DNA of 64,000 bases from JACKHO01 sp041398745 (GTDB lineage: Bacteria; Planctomycetota; Planctomycetia; Planctomycetales; Planctomycetaceae). How positions within the stretch are numbered: the first letter of the stretch is position 1; each line of letters begins with the position of its first letter. The DNA is taken from positions 496,001 through 560,000 of the forward strand of contig JAWKUB010000002.1 of assembly GCA_041398745.1 (NCBI GenBank). The letters are read 5' to 3'. This document shows positions 1 to 8,817 of the stretch, piece by piece. The notes below the pieces were generated by a model that was not told the origin of the DNA, searched no databases, and saw only the letters and a program-made list of their open reading frames with translations. The translations under genes and the position numbers were made by a program.

Positions 1-1634
1 CGACAACGGTCGAGGAACCCGTGGCCGACGTCACGGCGGGTGTGGTGAACGCTGCCACTGAAGTAGGTGAATTGGCGGGGCGGCGGTTGGTTGATGATGA
101 AGGGCATATCATCCGACCTGCCAACGGAAACGAAGGCTGTGACATCTATATTTCCACCAGCAGCGCCGGCGGCGGACTACAGGTACTCGTGACGGGAGTT
201 GTTCGTGAAATGTCTGCGGCCAGTGCACAACGTGCTGCACTGGGAGCCGGTGCCATTGTTCTCGATCTCATTGCCTCGAATGACAAACGGCGACCGCATG
301 AGCAAATCCAACGGATTCGCGATTTACGACCGGACATGGTCGTTATGGCTGGCGGCACGGACGGAGGTACGGAAAAACACGTTGTGCAAATGGCCGAACT
401 CATTGCCCCAGCGAAACCGAAGCCCCGGTTCGGCAATAACTATCAAATGCCGGTCATTTTTGCGGGTAACAATCAGGCCGCTGCTCTTGTGGCCAAGACT
501 TTTGACGATTCGATTGCCCTGTCGGTCGTCGATAATGTCCGCCCCATTCTGGAGCGCGAAAATCTTGCTCCAGCCCGCGACATGATCCACGACCTGTTCC
601 TGGAGCATGTCATGGCACACGCTCCCGGGTACGACAGACTCATGTCCTGGACCGATGCACCAATCATGCCTACACCCGGGGCAGTGGGAGACATTCTGCA
701 GGCTATTGCCAAGGCGCGCGGCATCAACTGTGTGGGGGTCGATATTGGAGGGGCGACGACCGACGTGTTCAGCGTCTTTGACGGCCCAGATGGAACCCCG
801 GTGTTTAATCGCACCGTGAGTGCAAACCTGGGAATGAGCTACTCCATTTCAAATGTCTGCGCAGAAGCGGGAATGGAACGGGTGCTGCGCTGGGTTGGTC
901 AGTCGATGGATGAACGCGAGTTGCGAAACCGCGTGAAGAACAAAATGATTCGTCCCACGACCATCCCGCAAACGGCTGAGGCTCTCGAATTTGAGCAGGC
1001 GGTGGCTCGCGAGGCGTTGCGACTGGCTTACAAGCAGCACAAAGAATTCGCGACCACTCTTAAAGGGGTGCAGCAGCAGCGGACTGTGGGCGACACGTTC
1101 TCTCAGGAAATGAGTGGACAAACCATTGTCGACAATATGAAGTTGAACCTGCTGGTTGCGTCCGGCGGAGTGTTGTCGCACGCTCCCGAAATGGAACAAA
1201 CCGCCATGATGCTCTTGGACGCCTTTGAGCCTGAAGGCGTTACCGAACTGGCCAAGGACAGCATATTCATGATGCCGCATTTGGGCGTGCTGGCTTCGGT
1301 GCATCCTGAAGCTGCTCTGCAGGTATTCGAGCGAGACTGCCTCATTTACCTCGGTACAGCCGTCGCCCCTCGCGGAGTGAAACGTGCGGATAAGCTTTGT
1401 TTGCGGTATTCACTGAGTGGAGCAATCTCCGAAAAAGGAACTTTGCACTGCGGTGAACTGAAGATTCTGCCACTTGCCCCAGACACGGAGGTTGAAGCGG
1501 TCTTAGAACCGGAATCGGGGTTTGACGTCGGAGCAGGGCCTGGCCAGCGCTTGACGACCACACTGCGAGGAGGGACAGTGGGCCTCATTCTCGATGGTCG
1601 TGGTCGTCCGCTTTGGCCCGAAGATGCGGAATAA
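1..1634 (+). CDS. MutL/GlmL-family actin-like ATPase, 5' truncated by window edge
   Basis: The frame is open from the first bases to a TAA at 1632-1634, so the true start lies before the window; the in-frame GTG at 21 is probably internal. The residues around CDIYISTSSAGGG and LVTGVVRE, and the later GVDIGGATTDVFSV phosphate-binding loop (near nt 736-780), match the MutL/GlmL family, the ASKHA-fold proteins associated with adenosylcobalamin-dependent glutamate (methylaspartate) mutase. Full members begin with an extra ATPase loop of the type GD(I/F)GSTTTK, which is missing here and presumably encoded upstream. This MutL is unrelated to the mismatch-repair MutL also present in this window. No mutase subunit is visible, so the partner enzyme is unknown. 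The family call is confident; the substrate is inference. Confidence 0.82.
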   Translation, partial: TTVEEPVADVTAGVVNAATEVGELAGRRLVDDEGHIIRPANGNEGCDIYISTSSAGGGLQVLVTGVVREMSAASAQRAALGAGAIVLDLIASNDKRRPHEQIQRIRDLRPDMVVMAGGTDGGTEKHVVQMAELIAPAKPKPRFGNNYQMPVIFAGNNQAAALVAKTFDDSIALSVVDNVRPILERENLAPARDMIHDLFLEHVMAHAPGYDRLMSWTDAPIMPTPGAVGDILQAIAKARGINCVGVDIGGATTDVFSVFDGPDGTPVFNRTVSANLGMSYSISNVCAEAGMERVLRWVGQSMDERELRNRVKNKMIRPTTIPQTAEALEFEQAVAREALRLAYKQHKEFATTLKGVQQQRTVGDTFSQEMSGQTIVDNMKLNLLVASGGVLSHAPEMEQTAMMLLDAFEPEGVTELAKDSIFMMPHLGVLASVHPEAALQVFERDCLIYLGTAVAPRGVKRADKLCLRYSLSGAISEKGTLHCGELKILPLAPDTEVEAVLEPESGFDVGAGPGQRLTTTLRGGTVGLILDGRGRPLWPEDAE

Positions 1635-1650
1635 GGTCCCCGGGGGGAGA

Positions 1651-2613
1651 ATGATTTTCACGTTGGTCGACGGTTCGAAGCTCGAATGCCAGGACGAGCG
1701 TCAGCGTCTTGGTCCTTACGACTTCTACGTGTCGGTTGACAAACAATACGTTGTGCGGATTGACGTCGAACCACCCGACAGTAATTCGTTGGCTAAACGA
1801 CTGTGTCTGTGGGAGCGGTTCCAAGCTTCCAGTGACGTACTGAAAGAACGCTGCAATCATTTGGTCGCGCTTGTTCACAGTCCTGGAACAGGGGTTGTTT
1901 CGCGTCCACATCCCAGCAGCTTCTTAATGCAGGGCGGCCGCTTCCCGGGGCGAGAACGGAGTTTGAACTGGCTGTTCCGACCGCAGTTGCAACGAATGGT
2001 CAAGACGGAAAGCGAACATCCCACGCGCGCGGGGCGCATGCGACTTCTATCGGATCTGGCACGCACGTTTGCAAATTTGGAAGAAGCGAGAATTTCCTGG
2101 CCGGACGTTGGGTGTCGTGAAGTTCTGGCCAGTGCCGATTCCAAAAGAATTCGGTTGAACTTCTTCGATGAGAAAATGCTCACGTGCCCCGAGTTTCCTG
2201 TGCCGGAGTGTCCACGCGACCAGGAGTACATGCCGCCCGAAGTTGCGGAAGGAGTGTGTCGCAACACAGAGCGAGAAGCCGTGCAAGCCAATCGTCATGC
2301 ATTGGCGATTCTCATTTACGAAATGCTCATGCTTCGGCATCCGTTCAACGGTCCGAAAGTTTTTTCGACAGAGTCCATGGAGGAAGATCAGCGACTCATG
2401 ATGGGATTCGGTGCCGTGTTTATCGAACATCCCACCGACCATTCCAATCGCTGGCCAGGCACGCTCACCCCAAGTTATGACTCAATGGGACGCCGATTGC
2501 AGCAACTTTTCGAGCGAGCGTTCATCAAGGGGATTGCAGCGCCGGAAGTCCGGCCAGGTCCTTTGGAATGGAAAAGTGCGTTGGACGAATTGACTACCGC
2601 CAGTGGTGAATGA
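1651..2613 (+). CDS. Protein kinase-like domain protein, degenerate active site
   Basis: About 320 residues with a kinase-like C-lobe. YMPPEV (residues about 193-198) resembles the APE motif. NRHALAILIYEMLMLRHPF (about 214-232) is the F-helix pattern found in bacterial kinase-like proteins of the YegI / TerY-associated type. The catalytic loop looks eroded: the Asp of HxDxxxxN may survive as D152, but Asn is replaced by Glu157, and there is no clear DFG (FFDEK near 171-175). The ATG at 1651 is preferred because a GGGGGGAGA stretch lies directly upstream, although the frame is open to 1594 inside the previous gene. The gene follows the MutL-like gene by 16 nt. It may be a pseudokinase; no partner phosphatase or VWA protein is adjacent. 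Confidence 0.6.
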   Translation: MIFTLVDGSKLECQDERQRLGPYDFYVSVDKQYVVRIDVEPPDSNSLAKRLCLWERFQASSDVLKERCNHLVALVHSPGTGVVSRPHPSSFLMQGGRFPGRERSLNWLFRPQLQRMVKTESEHPTRAGRMRLLSDLARTFANLEEARISWPDVGCREVLASADSKRIRLNFFDEKMLTCPEFPVPECPRDQEYMPPEVAEGVCRNTEREAVQANRHALAILIYEMLMLRHPFNGPKVFSTESMEEDQRLMMGFGAVFIEHPTDHSNRWPGTLTPSYDSMGRRLQQLFERAFIKGIAAPEVRPGPLEWKSALDELTTASGE

Positions 2614-2824
2614 CGTGCGGCAGGCCAGTTCGGCAACCGATGCAGCGCCCGAAATCGTGCCTCAACATGGCGACTTGAGGCTGGCGGAATGCTTGACCAA
2701 CTTGACTTAAGCACTCGCTGCAAGTACATCGTAGTCATGGGAAGGTCCGCTTGCAGATGCAAACTAGGCCAGTGCCCTCAAAGTACGTGACTCCTGATTG
2801 TTCCAGAAGTTAAGGGTGGAAAGC

Positions 2825-3844
2825 ATGGTCCCCTACGTTATTGGCGGAATTTTCTTTGCCATCATCGGTTTGGTTGTACTGGCCCTGCTGGCCCGGTACA
2901 TCGGATTGTACATCCAGTGCTACTTCTCGAAGGCCGGAATTAACCTGCTTGACCTGGTGGTCATGTCCATTCGGAACGTGAATCCCTCTGTAATTGTTCG
3001 TGCCAAAATCATGGCCGTTCAGTCGGGAGTGACGGACTCTTACGATGTGACAAACCAGGCATTGCAGGCTCACTATCTGGCGGGCGGCAATGTGCTCAAC
3101 GTGGTCAAAGCTCTAGTTGCAGCCCATCGAGCAGGCATCGACATGGACTGGCAGGTAGCCCAGGCAATTGACCTCGCCGGACGTGATTTGCTCGACGCCG
3201 TGAAGACGAGTGTGAATCCTCGCGTCATTGACTGCCCCGATCCACGAAAGACCGTTGGAACACTCGATGCATTGGCTGGTGATGGCGTGCAGTTGAAGGC
3301 TCGTGCCCGAGTGACGGTTCGAACCAATATTCAGCAGCTCATTGGTGGTGCGACCGAGGAGACCATCATTGCTCGCGTGGGTCAGGGAATTGTGCAGGCC
3401 ATTGGTTCTACGCCCTCTTATAAGCTGGTTCTCGAAAACCCGGACCGAATTTCCCAAACCGTGTTGAACCAGGGGCTGGAGGCCAATACGGCATTCGAAA
3501 TCGTTTCCATTGACATTGCGGACGTGGACGTCGGCGAAAACGTTGGTGCCCGCCTCTCTGCCGATCAGGCGGAAGCAGACATGCGCGTGGCCCAGGCCCG
3601 TGCTGAGCAGCGACGTGCCGCCGCCATTGCTCGCGAGCAGGAAATGATCGCCAAGAGCCAGCGGAACCGGGCGGAGGTTGTGCTCGCGGAAGCTTCAGTT
3701 CCGATGGCCATTGTGGAGGGATTCCGCGATGGAAAAATCGGACTCATGGACTACTACAACCTGAAGAACGTTCAGGCCGATACGAGCATGAGGGCTGCCA
3801 TTGCCGGCGTGGGAGATCAAGTTGCTCCGAATGTTGAAGCTTAG
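2825..3844 (+). CDS. floA: Flotillin-like protein FloA
   Basis: 339 residues. An N-terminal membrane segment (about residues 3-25, rich in I/V/L/A) is followed by an SPFH/UPF0365 domain containing LLDLVVMSIRNVNPSVIV and later AQARAEQRRAAAIAREQEM, the Ala/Glu-rich coiled coil typical of FloA. FloA scaffolds functional membrane microdomains and influences protein secretion and membrane fluidity. Length matches the family (about 330). The ATG at 2825 is chosen because GGTGGA lies 5 nt upstream; an in-frame TTG at 2798 would add nine residues that do not resemble the family. A small membrane protein gene follows 40 nt downstream and is probably co-transcribed. Confidence 0.93.
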   Translation: MVPYVIGGIFFAIIGLVVLALLARYIGLYIQCYFSKAGINLLDLVVMSIRNVNPSVIVRAKIMAVQSGVTDSYDVTNQALQAHYLAGGNVLNVVKALVAAHRAGIDMDWQVAQAIDLAGRDLLDAVKTSVNPRVIDCPDPRKTVGTLDALAGDGVQLKARARVTVRTNIQQLIGGATEETIIARVGQGIVQAIGSTPSYKLVLENPDRISQTVLNQGLEANTAFEIVSIDIADVDVGENVGARLSADQAEADMRVAQARAEQRRAAAIAREQEMIAKSQRNRAEVVLAEASVPMAIVEGFRDGKIGLMDYYNLKNVQADTSMRAAIAGVGDQVAPNVEA

Positions 3845-3884
3845 AGGTTCGTCCTCTCCTTGAGCAATCGGTGGAGTTGATGTC

Positions 3885-4526
3885 GTGGAAGCATTTATTG
3901 CATTCATTCTGGTAGTTGTGAGCATAATCGGCTGGGTCATCAAGCTGACGAGGCAAAGCGAAATGAATCAAAGACGACACGATCGACGGAGGCGCGGACG
4001 CCGGAATGAGGTTGATGACTTCATGGACGAAACTGGTCGAGGCCGGTCCGATCGTTCAGAACTCGTTGACGCTGACGACATTGAAGTCGTTTCCGAGCCC
4101 CGACGACGTGCGCCACGACGGACACCACGTTCCCGAGACGAAGTGTGGCGTGAACAGTCGGGACGTAGCCAGCAGCAGCCTCCAAAACCTGCGCCGCGCC
4201 GTCCTGTTCCACAGCCTCCCAAGCGTGAATCTCTGGCCGACCGTCATATGACTTCATCAGTCGGTGAGCATGTCCGCGAGGCAATGGCGCCGCACCTTGG
4301 AAGCAGGGTGTCCGGTGACCTTCCGCACGCCATTGACGCCGCCGTCTCACGGGATTTGGGTACTTCTGTCAGTGGTCAACGTGCCCGACGCGAAACGACG
4401 GGGCGACCCTTAACTCCAGCAGATACCGTGCGTGCGCTGTTGAAGAGCCGTAAGGGAGTGCGTCAGGCCATTATGATTAACGAAGTACTCAGTCCACCGC
4501 TCGGACTGCGCAAGAAGAAGTCCTGA
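3885..4526 (+). CDS. Small membrane-anchored, Arg-rich protein downstream of floA
   Basis: 213 residues. The N-terminus is a single transmembrane helix (about residues 3-20), followed by an Arg/Asp-rich stretch (RRHDRRRRGRR) and a Pro/Gln-rich linker that is probably disordered. The C-terminal 40 residues form a compact conserved-looking tail: ADTVRALLKSRKGVRQAIMI followed by NEVLSPPLGLRKKK. The GTG at 3885 is supported by GTGGAG 8 nt upstream. I do not recognise a characterised family. Position directly after floA suggests a role at the membrane together with flotillin, which is inference from context only. Confidence 0.7.
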   Translation: MEAFIAFILVVVSIIGWVIKLTRQSEMNQRRHDRRRRGRRNEVDDFMDETGRGRSDRSELVDADDIEVVSEPRRRAPRRTPRSRDEVWREQSGRSQQQPPKPAPRRPVPQPPKRESLADRHMTSSVGEHVREAMAPHLGSRVSGDLPHAIDAAVSRDLGTSVSGQRARRETTGRPLTPADTVRALLKSRKGVRQAIMINEVLSPPLGLRKKKS

Positions 4527-4547
4527 CGTCACCGGGAAACGGGTTGG

Positions 4548-5033
4548 TTATTCGGCAGAAACGTGCTCGATGGGAGTGAATTGTCCCGCGAGCCGTTCCA
4601 TGGCCAGGTCTGGAGGCATGTTGAACAGTGCCTTTCCGCCAGTACCCCACGAGCCCGCCTGGTAGTGGAAGACGGCTGAGGCGCTGCGGACATCGCCAAC
4701 AGCGGCCACCTCTTCCATGTCGCCCCCTTCAATGGCTTCAAAGCGAATGTCGATGCCGACGAATGCGGAAATCAGTCCGCTTTGAACGTCCCGGGCAAAC
4801 GTCACCGCTTGCTTCCATTCGCATCCCGTCCAACGCAGCCCGCGAGGTTTGCCTGAGGCGGCTGCCAGTTGAAAGAACTTGGCTTCCAACTCTTCTCGCT
4901 GTCTCGAAAATCGTTGCAGCGCGCGTACCTCATCAGCCGCTTTCCACGAGCGTAAAAGGCGCGGTACGAGGAACGCACAGACCCCGAGAATGGCTGCACC
5001 AGCAATAATAATCCAGCCCCAGGCAGGAATCAC
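4548..5033 (-). CDS. Hypothetical single-pass membrane protein, coupled to gpsA
   Basis: 161 residues. It begins MIPAWGWIIIAGAAILGVCAF, one transmembrane helix, then a charged helical region (about 30-60), then a soluble alpha/beta-looking domain with a Trp-Cys pair (GLRWTGCEW) and a hydrophobic strand (LISAFVGIDIRFEAI). Its start codon overlaps the gpsA stop by 4 nt, which implies translational coupling with gpsA. The function is not recognisable. Confidence 0.65.
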   Translation of the reverse strand: MIPAWGWIIIAGAAILGVCAFLVPRLLRSWKAADEVRALQRFSRQREELEAKFFQLAAASGKPRGLRWTGCEWKQAVTFARDVQSGLISAFVGIDIRFEAIEGGDMEEVAAVGDVRSASAVFHYQAGSWGTGGKALFNMPPDLAMERLAGQFTPIEHVSAE

Positions 5034-6031
5034 GATGTTTCATCCTTAAGTGGTCGCTGCATGAGCGACTGCGTTGCTTCTTCTGGTGAGCGTTCGCCGT
5101 TCAGGACGGCACAAATCTCGGCGGTAATTGGCATTTCCAATCCTTTGCCGTTTGCCAGTTCCAGCACGGCATGAGATGTGTTGACCCCTTCAGCAACGGA
5201 GTCCATCGACTGCAAAATGTCCGACAGTTTTTCGCCCCGTCCCAACCGCTCACCAACCAGTCGGTTCCGACCATGTTTGCTGATGCAGGTGGTAATCAAA
5301 TCTCCAATACCGGCGAGGCCGCTGAATGTTGACTGCTCGGCTCCCAGCACTTCGCCAAAGCGGCTCATTTCCACAATGCCGCGGGTCATGAGGGCCGACT
5401 TGGCGTTGTCCCCATATCCCAAGCCGTCACAAATTCCCGCGGCGAGGCCGATGACGTTTTTCAACGCCCCGGCGAGTTCGACGCCGATGAGATCGGAGTT
5501 GGTGTAAATTCGGAACCGGTCGGTCGTGAAGAGTTCCTGAACTGTTTTGGCGAGGGCAATGTCACCACTTGCTGCGACCACACTGGCCGGAAGTCGACGG
5601 GCGATTTCCTCTGCATGGCTCGGACCGCTGAGTGCGACGACGGCTCGTTCTCCCAATACTTCATTAATGATTTGGCTGGGCCGCAATAGCGTGTCGATTT
5701 CGATTCCCTTCACCACGCTGATGACCGGACGATGCCCCTCAAGTTGGGGAGCAACCTGTTCCAATGTCTTCCGCAAATACTTTGACGGAATGGCGACAAC
5801 CAGAAATTCCGCTCCCTCAGCGGCCTTTGAGATGTCCGAAGAAATTTGAACAGAATCGGGGATTTGCACGCCTCGCAACTGGCGGGTGTTCTCCCGAGCG
5901 TCAACCATCGATTTCGCATGTTCAGGGTTGCGAACCCACATGCTGACTTCCTGGTCGGGATGTTCTGCCAGCAGAATGGCGCAAGCGGTGGCCATTGCTC
6001 CGCTGCCGAGAATGGTTGCTTTTGTTCCCAT
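5030..6031 (-). CDS. gpsA: Glycerol-3-phosphate dehydrogenase [NAD(P)+]
   Basis: 333 residues, normal for GpsA, which reduces dihydroxyacetone phosphate to sn-glycerol 3-phosphate for phospholipid synthesis in the cytoplasm. The dinucleotide-binding motif GSGAMATA is at residues 9-16. The conserved substrate segments SGPSHAEEIARRLP and ELAGALKNVIGLAAGICDGL, which carries the catalytic Lys, are intact, as is the C-terminal DSVAEGVNT region. The gene is first of a two-gene minus-strand unit with the 161-aa membrane protein and is separated from the plus-strand genes by about 210 nt. Confidence 0.96.
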   Translation of the reverse strand: MGTKATILGSGAMATACAILLAEHPDQEVSMWVRNPEHAKSMVDARENTRQLRGVQIPDSVQISSDISKAAEGAEFLVVAIPSKYLRKTLEQVAPQLEGHRPVISVVKGIEIDTLLRPSQIINEVLGERAVVALSGPSHAEEIARRLPASVVAASGDIALAKTVQELFTTDRFRIYTNSDLIGVELAGALKNVIGLAAGICDGLGYGDNAKSALMTRGIVEMSRFGEVLGAEQSTFSGLAGIGDLITTCISKHGRNRLVGERLGRGEKLSDILQSMDSVAEGVNTSHAVLELANGKGLEMPITAEICAVLNGERSPEEATQSLMQRPLKDETS

Positions 6032-6242
6032 GGTATTTCGCTGATTATGCGGTGTGCGTTTCGAGTGTCAGAATCGGTACAAGCGTCAGAAAGGGAGAAG
6101 AGCTTCGTGATTTACGGTGACAAACAGCAAGGTAGACGACGCAAATGACTACTCCAACCTAGGGTTGGGATGGTACGGCAGATGCATTGGGTCATTCATC
6201 TGGCACCCCATGCCTCTGAACATCACTCCAAGGAGTACGATA

Positions 6243-6473
6243 ATGCAAGTCGCCCCGGAACAACAGGCCCCCTTTATTGATCGTCGTCGCTCTTCTGGCG
6301 CTACAAGCGGCGGTCTGGAGCGTCGTCAGTTCTCTGATTCTCGCGATTCTGGTCGCCCTGAGGTTGATGAACTCGCCCGTGCCGTCGACCAGTACAAGCT
6401 GATGCATCGCCGCCGTTTCATCACATACGAAGAACTGTATGACGTCATGGCCTCTCTGGGATACCACAAGTAA
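6243..6473 (+). CDS. Small 76-aa protein, lineage-specific
   Basis: The ATG at 6243 is preceded by AAGGAG with 7 nt spacing, the best ribosome site in the region; the frame is open further upstream to 6117 but without a ribosome site. The protein has a variable, polar N-terminal half and a conserved-looking end, RRRFITYEELYDVMASLGYHK. The C-terminal block could be a short helical DNA- or protein-binding element, but no motif is decisive. A family A palindromic repeat begins 24 nt after its stop. Function unknown. Confidence 0.65.
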   Translation: MQVAPEQQAPFIDRRRSSGATSGGLERRQFSDSRDSGRPEVDELARAVDQYKLMHRRRFITYEELYDVMASLGYHK

Positions 6474-6497
6474 CGAATACAGGTAGCTTCAACACCT

Positions 6498-6564
6498 GGT
6501 GGCACGGACATTCCTGTCTGTGTTTGTCCAGAACACATTTCATAGGCTGGAAGGTTTTGAAGCG
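6498..6564 (+). repeat. Family A palindromic repeat, copy 1 (extended form)
   Basis: The core unit at 6498-6522 reads GGTGGCACGGACATTCCTGT then CTGTG; its arms CACGGACA and TGTCTGTG pair around TTCC with one G-T mismatch. After a variable stretch, a second block (about 6540-6564, CATAGGCTGGAAGGTTTTGA) resembles the block that follows copy 3 at 20484-20506. It starts 24 nt after the stop of the 76-aa gene. Confidence 0.85.
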
Positions 6565-6643
6565 ACCATTAGCAGAGTTCCTTTTCGAGTGTTGGTAAAC
6601 TGTCATCAGAGATTTGACAACTGTTCTACCAACCCGTTGAAAC

Positions 6644-7165
6644 ATGAGAACTCGACTAGTCACAGAGCGCTTGCGGCCGCGCGACTTTGCGGATTCAGAC
6701 ATCGAGTTCCTGGCGAGGCTGCTCGCCCATCCTCAGGTGATGCAGCACTACCCTCAGCCGCTTGATTGGGACGGGGCCGAGCGCTGGTTGCAAAAAACTT
6801 TCATGCGCTATGAGCGAGACGGGCACGCGTTTTGGCTCGTCGAGCTGTCGGACGGAACGCCGATAGGCCAGGTCGGACTGCTTTCTCAGGAAGTCGATGG
6901 CCAAATCGAGCCAGAAATCGGCTACATGCTCCATGCGGACTTCTGGCACCTGGGGTACGCGACGGAGGCTGCATTGGCAGTCCGGTCCTATGCATTCGAT
7001 GAATTGAACCTCGCTTACGTCATTTCGCTAATCCTCCCTGTGAACCAAAGCTCCCAGCAGGTTGCGCGGCGGCTGGGGATGAAACCAAGGCGGACTACAC
7101 AATTTGCGGGCCTTGACCATCTGGTTTTTCAAGTTGATCGTGGTGACCAATTAGGATCTATCTAG
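6644..7165 (+). CDS. GNAT-family N-acetyltransferase (RimJ/RimL-like)
   Basis: 173 residues. The opening TRLVTERLRPRDFADSDIEF is the standard start of the Acetyltransf_3 (RimJ/RimL, ribosomal-protein alanine acetyltransferase-like) group. The central PIGQVGLLSQEVDGQIEPEI and the acetyl-CoA-binding segment GYMLHADFWHLGYATEAALA (about residues 90-110) follow, then NQSSQQVARRLGM, the family's C-terminal helix. It transfers an acetyl group from acetyl-CoA to an amine; the acceptor is unknown. A family A repeat lies upstream, and no convincing ribosome site is visible before the ATG. Confidence 0.88.
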   Translation: MRTRLVTERLRPRDFADSDIEFLARLLAHPQVMQHYPQPLDWDGAERWLQKTFMRYERDGHAFWLVELSDGTPIGQVGLLSQEVDGQIEPEIGYMLHADFWHLGYATEAALAVRSYAFDELNLAYVISLILPVNQSSQQVARRLGMKPRRTTQFAGLDHLVFQVDRGDQLGSI

Positions 7166-7344
7166 TCGCCCTCAAGTGGTTGATTGGCAATGGATTACGC
7201 CGCTTTTCGCGTTGTGCCGTCCAGCAAAGTGCAAAACTCCATCTTGACCTGTTTTGAGCAATGCGGGTATCTAATTCTTGTCGGCAAATACTGCCGAACC
7301 ATTCTCTCGCCTCCCCACAATCCTGCATTCGCACCCTCACGACC

Positions 7345-8151
7345 ATGTTCCACGGTGGCATGTTCATTTCCAGAAATGCGCTCTCGCGCCCAATGGCGTG
7401 TGTGGTGGCTGTGTGTCTGCTGACGCAGGTCATTGAAGCCGCGGGTGAATGGGTGGAAGTGGAAAAACGTGGTGTTGTCGACGTGCGTTCAGAATTTTCG
7501 ATGAGTCAAACTGAGTGGGACAATTTGTTCCGCGAACTGGGTGGATTGCAGTCTGACTTGGAGCGGCTACTGCACCTGACGCCGTCGAGTCAAACTATCG
7601 AAATCAATCTGTTCCGCACCAAAAGCAGCTATCAGGAATTCCTCCGTTCGCGTGTCCCAGAAGGGGTGAACCGCAAGGCACTTTATGTTCCCGGAACCGA
7701 CCGTGGCCGCGTGTACGTGTACCGCCACTGGGGATACGAAACCGACTTGCGTCACGAATTTACGCACGCACTTTTGCATAGTTCGCTGCCATTTGTCCCG
7801 ATGTGGCTGGATGAAGGATTCGCAGAGTACTTCGAGGTTCAGGCGAATCAACGGAGTCAACATAACCCGCATTTGGGGGAACTGAAACGGCGCCTGCTGT
7901 TTGGCTGGGGGCCAAATTTAGCAAAACTTGAAGACAAATCGGACCTCAGCCAAATGGACGCGGCTGATTACCGTGAATGCTGGGCCTGGGTGCATTTCAT
8001 GATGCACGGACCTGACGAAGTACGCCAGGTTCTGGCCGACTATCTACACAATGTCGAGCAGGGAAACCCTGCCGGACAACTCGGCGATCACCTGCGTGAA
8101 TCGATCGATCTCGATACTCAACTCCTCCGTCACCTTCGTCAATGGAAGTGA
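7345..8151 (+). CDS. Exported DUF1570-like / peptidase MA-type metalloprotease
   Basis: About 268 residues from the ATG at 7345; ATG 7360 is an alternative with GGTGG just upstream. A signal peptide follows (SRPMACVVAVCLLTQVIEAA). The body has a gluzincin-type zinc site: HEFTH at residues 137-141 and a downstream DEGFAEYFE that supplies the third ligand, as in peptidase MA and DUF1570 proteins. Predicted location is periplasmic or surface. It is followed at 30 nt by an exported beta-sandwich protein and then a DUF1571 protein, forming a likely operon of three exported proteins. Proteolytic activity is inferred from the motif. Confidence 0.78.
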   Translation: MFHGGMFISRNALSRPMACVVAVCLLTQVIEAAGEWVEVEKRGVVDVRSEFSMSQTEWDNLFRELGGLQSDLERLLHLTPSSQTIEINLFRTKSSYQEFLRSRVPEGVNRKALYVPGTDRGRVYVYRHWGYETDLRHEFTHALLHSSLPFVPMWLDEGFAEYFEVQANQRSQHNPHLGELKRRLLFGWGPNLAKLEDKSDLSQMDAADYRECWAWVHFMMHGPDEVRQVLADYLHNVEQGNPAGQLGDHLRESIDLDTQLLRHLRQWK

Positions 8152-8181
8152 CCCTTTCCTCTCTCAAAAGGACTTCTCACC

Positions 8182-8817
8182 ATGTTTCGTTTCAAATTTG
8201 CACTGACGCTGGCCACGGTCGCCGCCATGTTCATGGTTGCCGCTCCACAAATGCTTGCGCAGGAACGCATGTCGAATTTGGATTTGACCCGCGACGTCGC
8301 TCTCGACGCATCAGGAGTGCTCAATGGACAGGTCGTAGACTCACAGGGAAAACCGCTCGACGGGGCCATGGTTGCTGTGTTTCAGTCCGAAAAGCAGTTA
8401 AAAAGAGTAACATCTGATGAAACTGGTCGGTTTCAGGTTGCTGGCCTGCGTAACGGCCTTTATACATTAGAAGTCGCCGGTAACGAGTACCCGGTTCGGT
8501 TGTGGAATGCACAGGTGGCACCACCCAGTGCCAAGGCCGGGGCGACGTTGGTGTTCGGAGAACCTTCAGCCCGAGGTCAGTTTGGATTCCTGGATCCCGT
8601 GAATACGTCACTTCTGTTGTTGGGTGTGACTGGCGTGACGCTGTCAGCCGTTTCACTGAACGAAGTCAATCAGCTTGACAAGCGAATTGACGCCAATCGC
8701 GACGCCATCAACCAGAATCAAAACACCCTCATTCTGAATCAAAACAGCCTTATTCAGAATCAGAATTCCCTCGATCAACTGGACGTGAAAGTCAATACCC
8801 TGTTGCAGAGTAACTGA
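8182..8817 (+). CDS. Exported carboxypeptidase-regulatory-like domain protein with QN-rich C-terminus
   Basis: 211 residues. A signal peptide (about residues 1-28, ending AAPQMLAQ) is followed by a CarboxypepD_reg-like beta sandwich beginning LNGQVVDSQGKPLDGAMVAV and GRFQVAGLRNGLYTLEVAG (about 47-105). A hydrophobic segment, TSLLLLGVTGVTLSAVSLNE, could be a transmembrane helix. The last 45 residues are a heptad-like repeat of NQNxLILNQNSL units, probably a coiled coil. AAAGGA is the ribosome site. The stop overlaps the next start by one base (TGATG), so translation is coupled to the DUF1571 gene. Function is unknown; an adhesion or cell-envelope role is plausible. Confidence 0.75.
   Translation: MFRFKFALTLATVAAMFMVAAPQMLAQERMSNLDLTRDVALDASGVLNGQVVDSQGKPLDGAMVAVFQSEKQLKRVTSDETGRFQVAGLRNGLYTLEVAGNEYPVRLWNAQVAPPSAKAGATLVFGEPSARGQFGFLDPVNTSLLLLGVTGVTLSAVSLNEVNQLDKRIDANRDAINQNQNTLILNQNSLIQNQNSLDQLDVKVNTLLQSN

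Noticed and set aside
6498..6522. Sigma-54-type promoter: TGGCAC followed by AGACA and TTCC resembles TGGCAC-N5-TTGC.
   Set aside because: The essential GC of the -12 element is missing (TTCC), the same sequence occurs in all family A copies as part of a palindrome, and most copies lie behind stop codons rather than before genes.
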